The notes beneath the pieces are model-generated. The model was not told the origin of the DNA, searched no databases, and saw nothing but the letters and a program-made list of their open reading frames with translations. This document shows, piece by piece, positions 62,906 to 64,000 of a stretch of 64,000 bases of DNA. Both the position numbers and the translations under genes were made by a program. The stretch is from Tolypeutes matacus (taxonomy: Eukaryota > Chordata > Mammalia > Cingulata > Chlamyphoridae), in assembly GCA_026826555.1 (NCBI GenBank), contig JAKSZT010054573.1, forward strand, positions 2,261,470-2,325,469, read 5' to 3'. The stretch's first letter is position 1. Each line of letters begins with the position of its first letter.

Positions 62906-64000
62906 CTGCAAAGGGAGGGCCAGAGAGAGACGCGACTCGCTACCGTTCTGATTAAGACCAACCTGGTACCATACAATGCCATTGGGCAAGTCAGGAAGGA
63001 TCAAAAAACCGCATTTACCGCTGTACCTTTTATTCTGACAGTGGCGCCTTTACAGTGCCCCTATGCAAGGACTTACTGTTAGCTTCCGCAGATGAGCACA
63101 CTTTAGGGCTTCGTCACTGTCACGGCTTCCGATGACAGGGTAGGCAGAAATGTAACGCAGTATTGCCCCATGTGTAGATTCTATTCTTCCTTACACAGCG
63201 ATGCATATGAGTTTAAGCACCTTCAAAATAGTATTTTCTTTGGGGAAAAATATGTATATATAAACTACAACCTAAGAAAGACAATATCTTGAGTTTCCAA
63301 TTACTTCCATCAAGACCGTTTTAATGTTAATTCACTTTTCTGCTCCCCACATCTTCCATTTTGTACTATAGACCATGTCTCCCAGAGTGAACACTAACTG
63401 TTCGGTGTTCATTGACTGTCAACTCCGAACTTCCGTTAGTTCAATGGAACATTCCTTGAACTGGCGCAAACTGCTACTTTGATCTAGAGAGTTGAACATC
63501 ATTGCAAATGCATTCTTTTAGCTAAGAGTGAACCTAAGCCTACTTTGTTTTCAATGGTTAGAACACACAGATACTAGAAACTTTTTCAGCTAAAAGGGAA
63601 TGTTGCGTGGCTGGCCGCCTTGCAGGCTATGGGGGCACTTGCCAGGGCAGGGGGAGGCAGCTCTCAGGAGATGCAAGTGAGGAGCAGGTCATACTGCATT
63701 GCCCATCTCCGTTACAGCTCTTCCTTTAATTACCTCGGTGACCCTGCATGGATTCCTCAAACCTCTAGGGCTCAACATGCAAAGTTCCAACTTGCCTACG
63801 TCGGTACACCAAGCCTCCCGCACATATCCAAGTTCTACGTGCACCGGGTGGCTCAATGTCCTGCAGGTGAAAATGTTCCAACCTAAAATCCTCCCGAAGG
63901 CATCTCCCATGCCACTTCCTCTGAGGGGCTGCCTCCTATCCCTCGTAGCTCCACAAGTGCCAAACACCATGGGCATTCTTTTCCATGTGAGTGCTCGGCA
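62906..64000 (-). other. STS intron (partial) upstream of the exon at 62905
   Basis: This is the sequence immediately upstream, in transcription sense, of the ccctttgcag acceptor. I see no exon-like coding match to the preceding part of STS and no recognisable repeat in it. Confidence 0.7.

Larger units (their letters stand above)
1..64000 (-). other. STS: Interior of the steroid sulfatase (STS) gene, partial at both ends
   Basis: Four internal coding exons on the minus strand splice together in frame and match steroid sulfatase, so the whole window is transcribed gene interior. STS (arylsulfatase C) is an endoplasmic reticulum membrane sulfatase that hydrolyses 3-beta-sulfate esters such as cholesterol sulfate and DHEA sulfate. 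Intron lengths measured between exon borders are 24,494, 15,936 and 9,330 bp, with at least 12,588 bp after the last visible exon. Upstream exons (signal peptide, formylglycine-forming cysteine, two membrane helices) and the terminal exon with the 3' UTR are not in the window. The paralogues ARSD, ARSL, ARSF and ARSH are less likely because the segment following the HVH motif reads [13 protein letters not shown], which is STS-like. Confidence 0.93.

Noticed and set aside
62906..64000. Search for the preceding STS exon
   Set aside because: No minus-strand match to the STS region before residue 275 was seen.

Overview
The window is one piece of a placental-mammal genome, not a compact microbial one. 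Coding density is very low, exons sit tens of kilobases apart with GT-AG borders, and the rest is intron filled with L1, L2, MIR, hAT/MER and MaLR LTR remnants. The lineage marker is a tRNA-Ala-like SINE with the core 'ggaggcaccgggaacc...gggacctcccatgtggg...gagccacatccgctcccc' and its short variant. I recognise it as the DAS-SINE family described from the nine-banded armadillo, so the source is most likely an armadillo (Dasypus) or a close xenarthran. The species is an inference from repeats.

One gene is visible, on the minus strand: steroid sulfatase (STS). Four consecutive internal coding exons lie at 62769-62905, 38137-38274, 22041-22200 and 12589-12710, in transcription order. They join in frame with perfect phase agreement, have no stop codons, and correspond to about residues 275-460 of the 583-residue human enzyme. 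They carry the C-terminal half of the active site (equivalents of His290, Asp342, Gln343 and Lys368). The first exons (signal sequence, formylglycine cysteine, membrane hairpin) lie to the right of 64000. I could not find the last coding exon or 3' UTR; they should lie left of position 1. The whole window is therefore interior to STS.

Layout: 1-12588, intron after the fourth visible exon (old repeats, CpG-rich end); 12711-22040, intron with a clean 15-bp-TSD retroposon, a DAS-SINE dimer, a 400-N gap and a G-rich purine array; 22201-38136, intron with a nested transposon stack, L2-like sequence, a hexanucleotide array and an MLT1 LTR; 38275-62768, the largest intron, with L1 remnants, DAS-SINEs, a 19-bp minisatellite and a lineage-specific LTR-like element; 62906-64000, start of the upstream intron, nothing recognised.

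No RNA gene, CRISPR array, operon or other protein-coding gene could be supported. Long open frames elsewhere are products of tandem repeats, assembly gaps or chance. The concentration of GC-rich minisatellites, assembly gaps and CpG clusters fits a subtelomeric or pseudoautosomal setting, where STS lies in several eutherians, but this is inference. I found no evidence of a new biological system; the more interesting items are the tandem arrays, the repeat nests with readable target-site duplications, and the lineage-specific LTR-like family.
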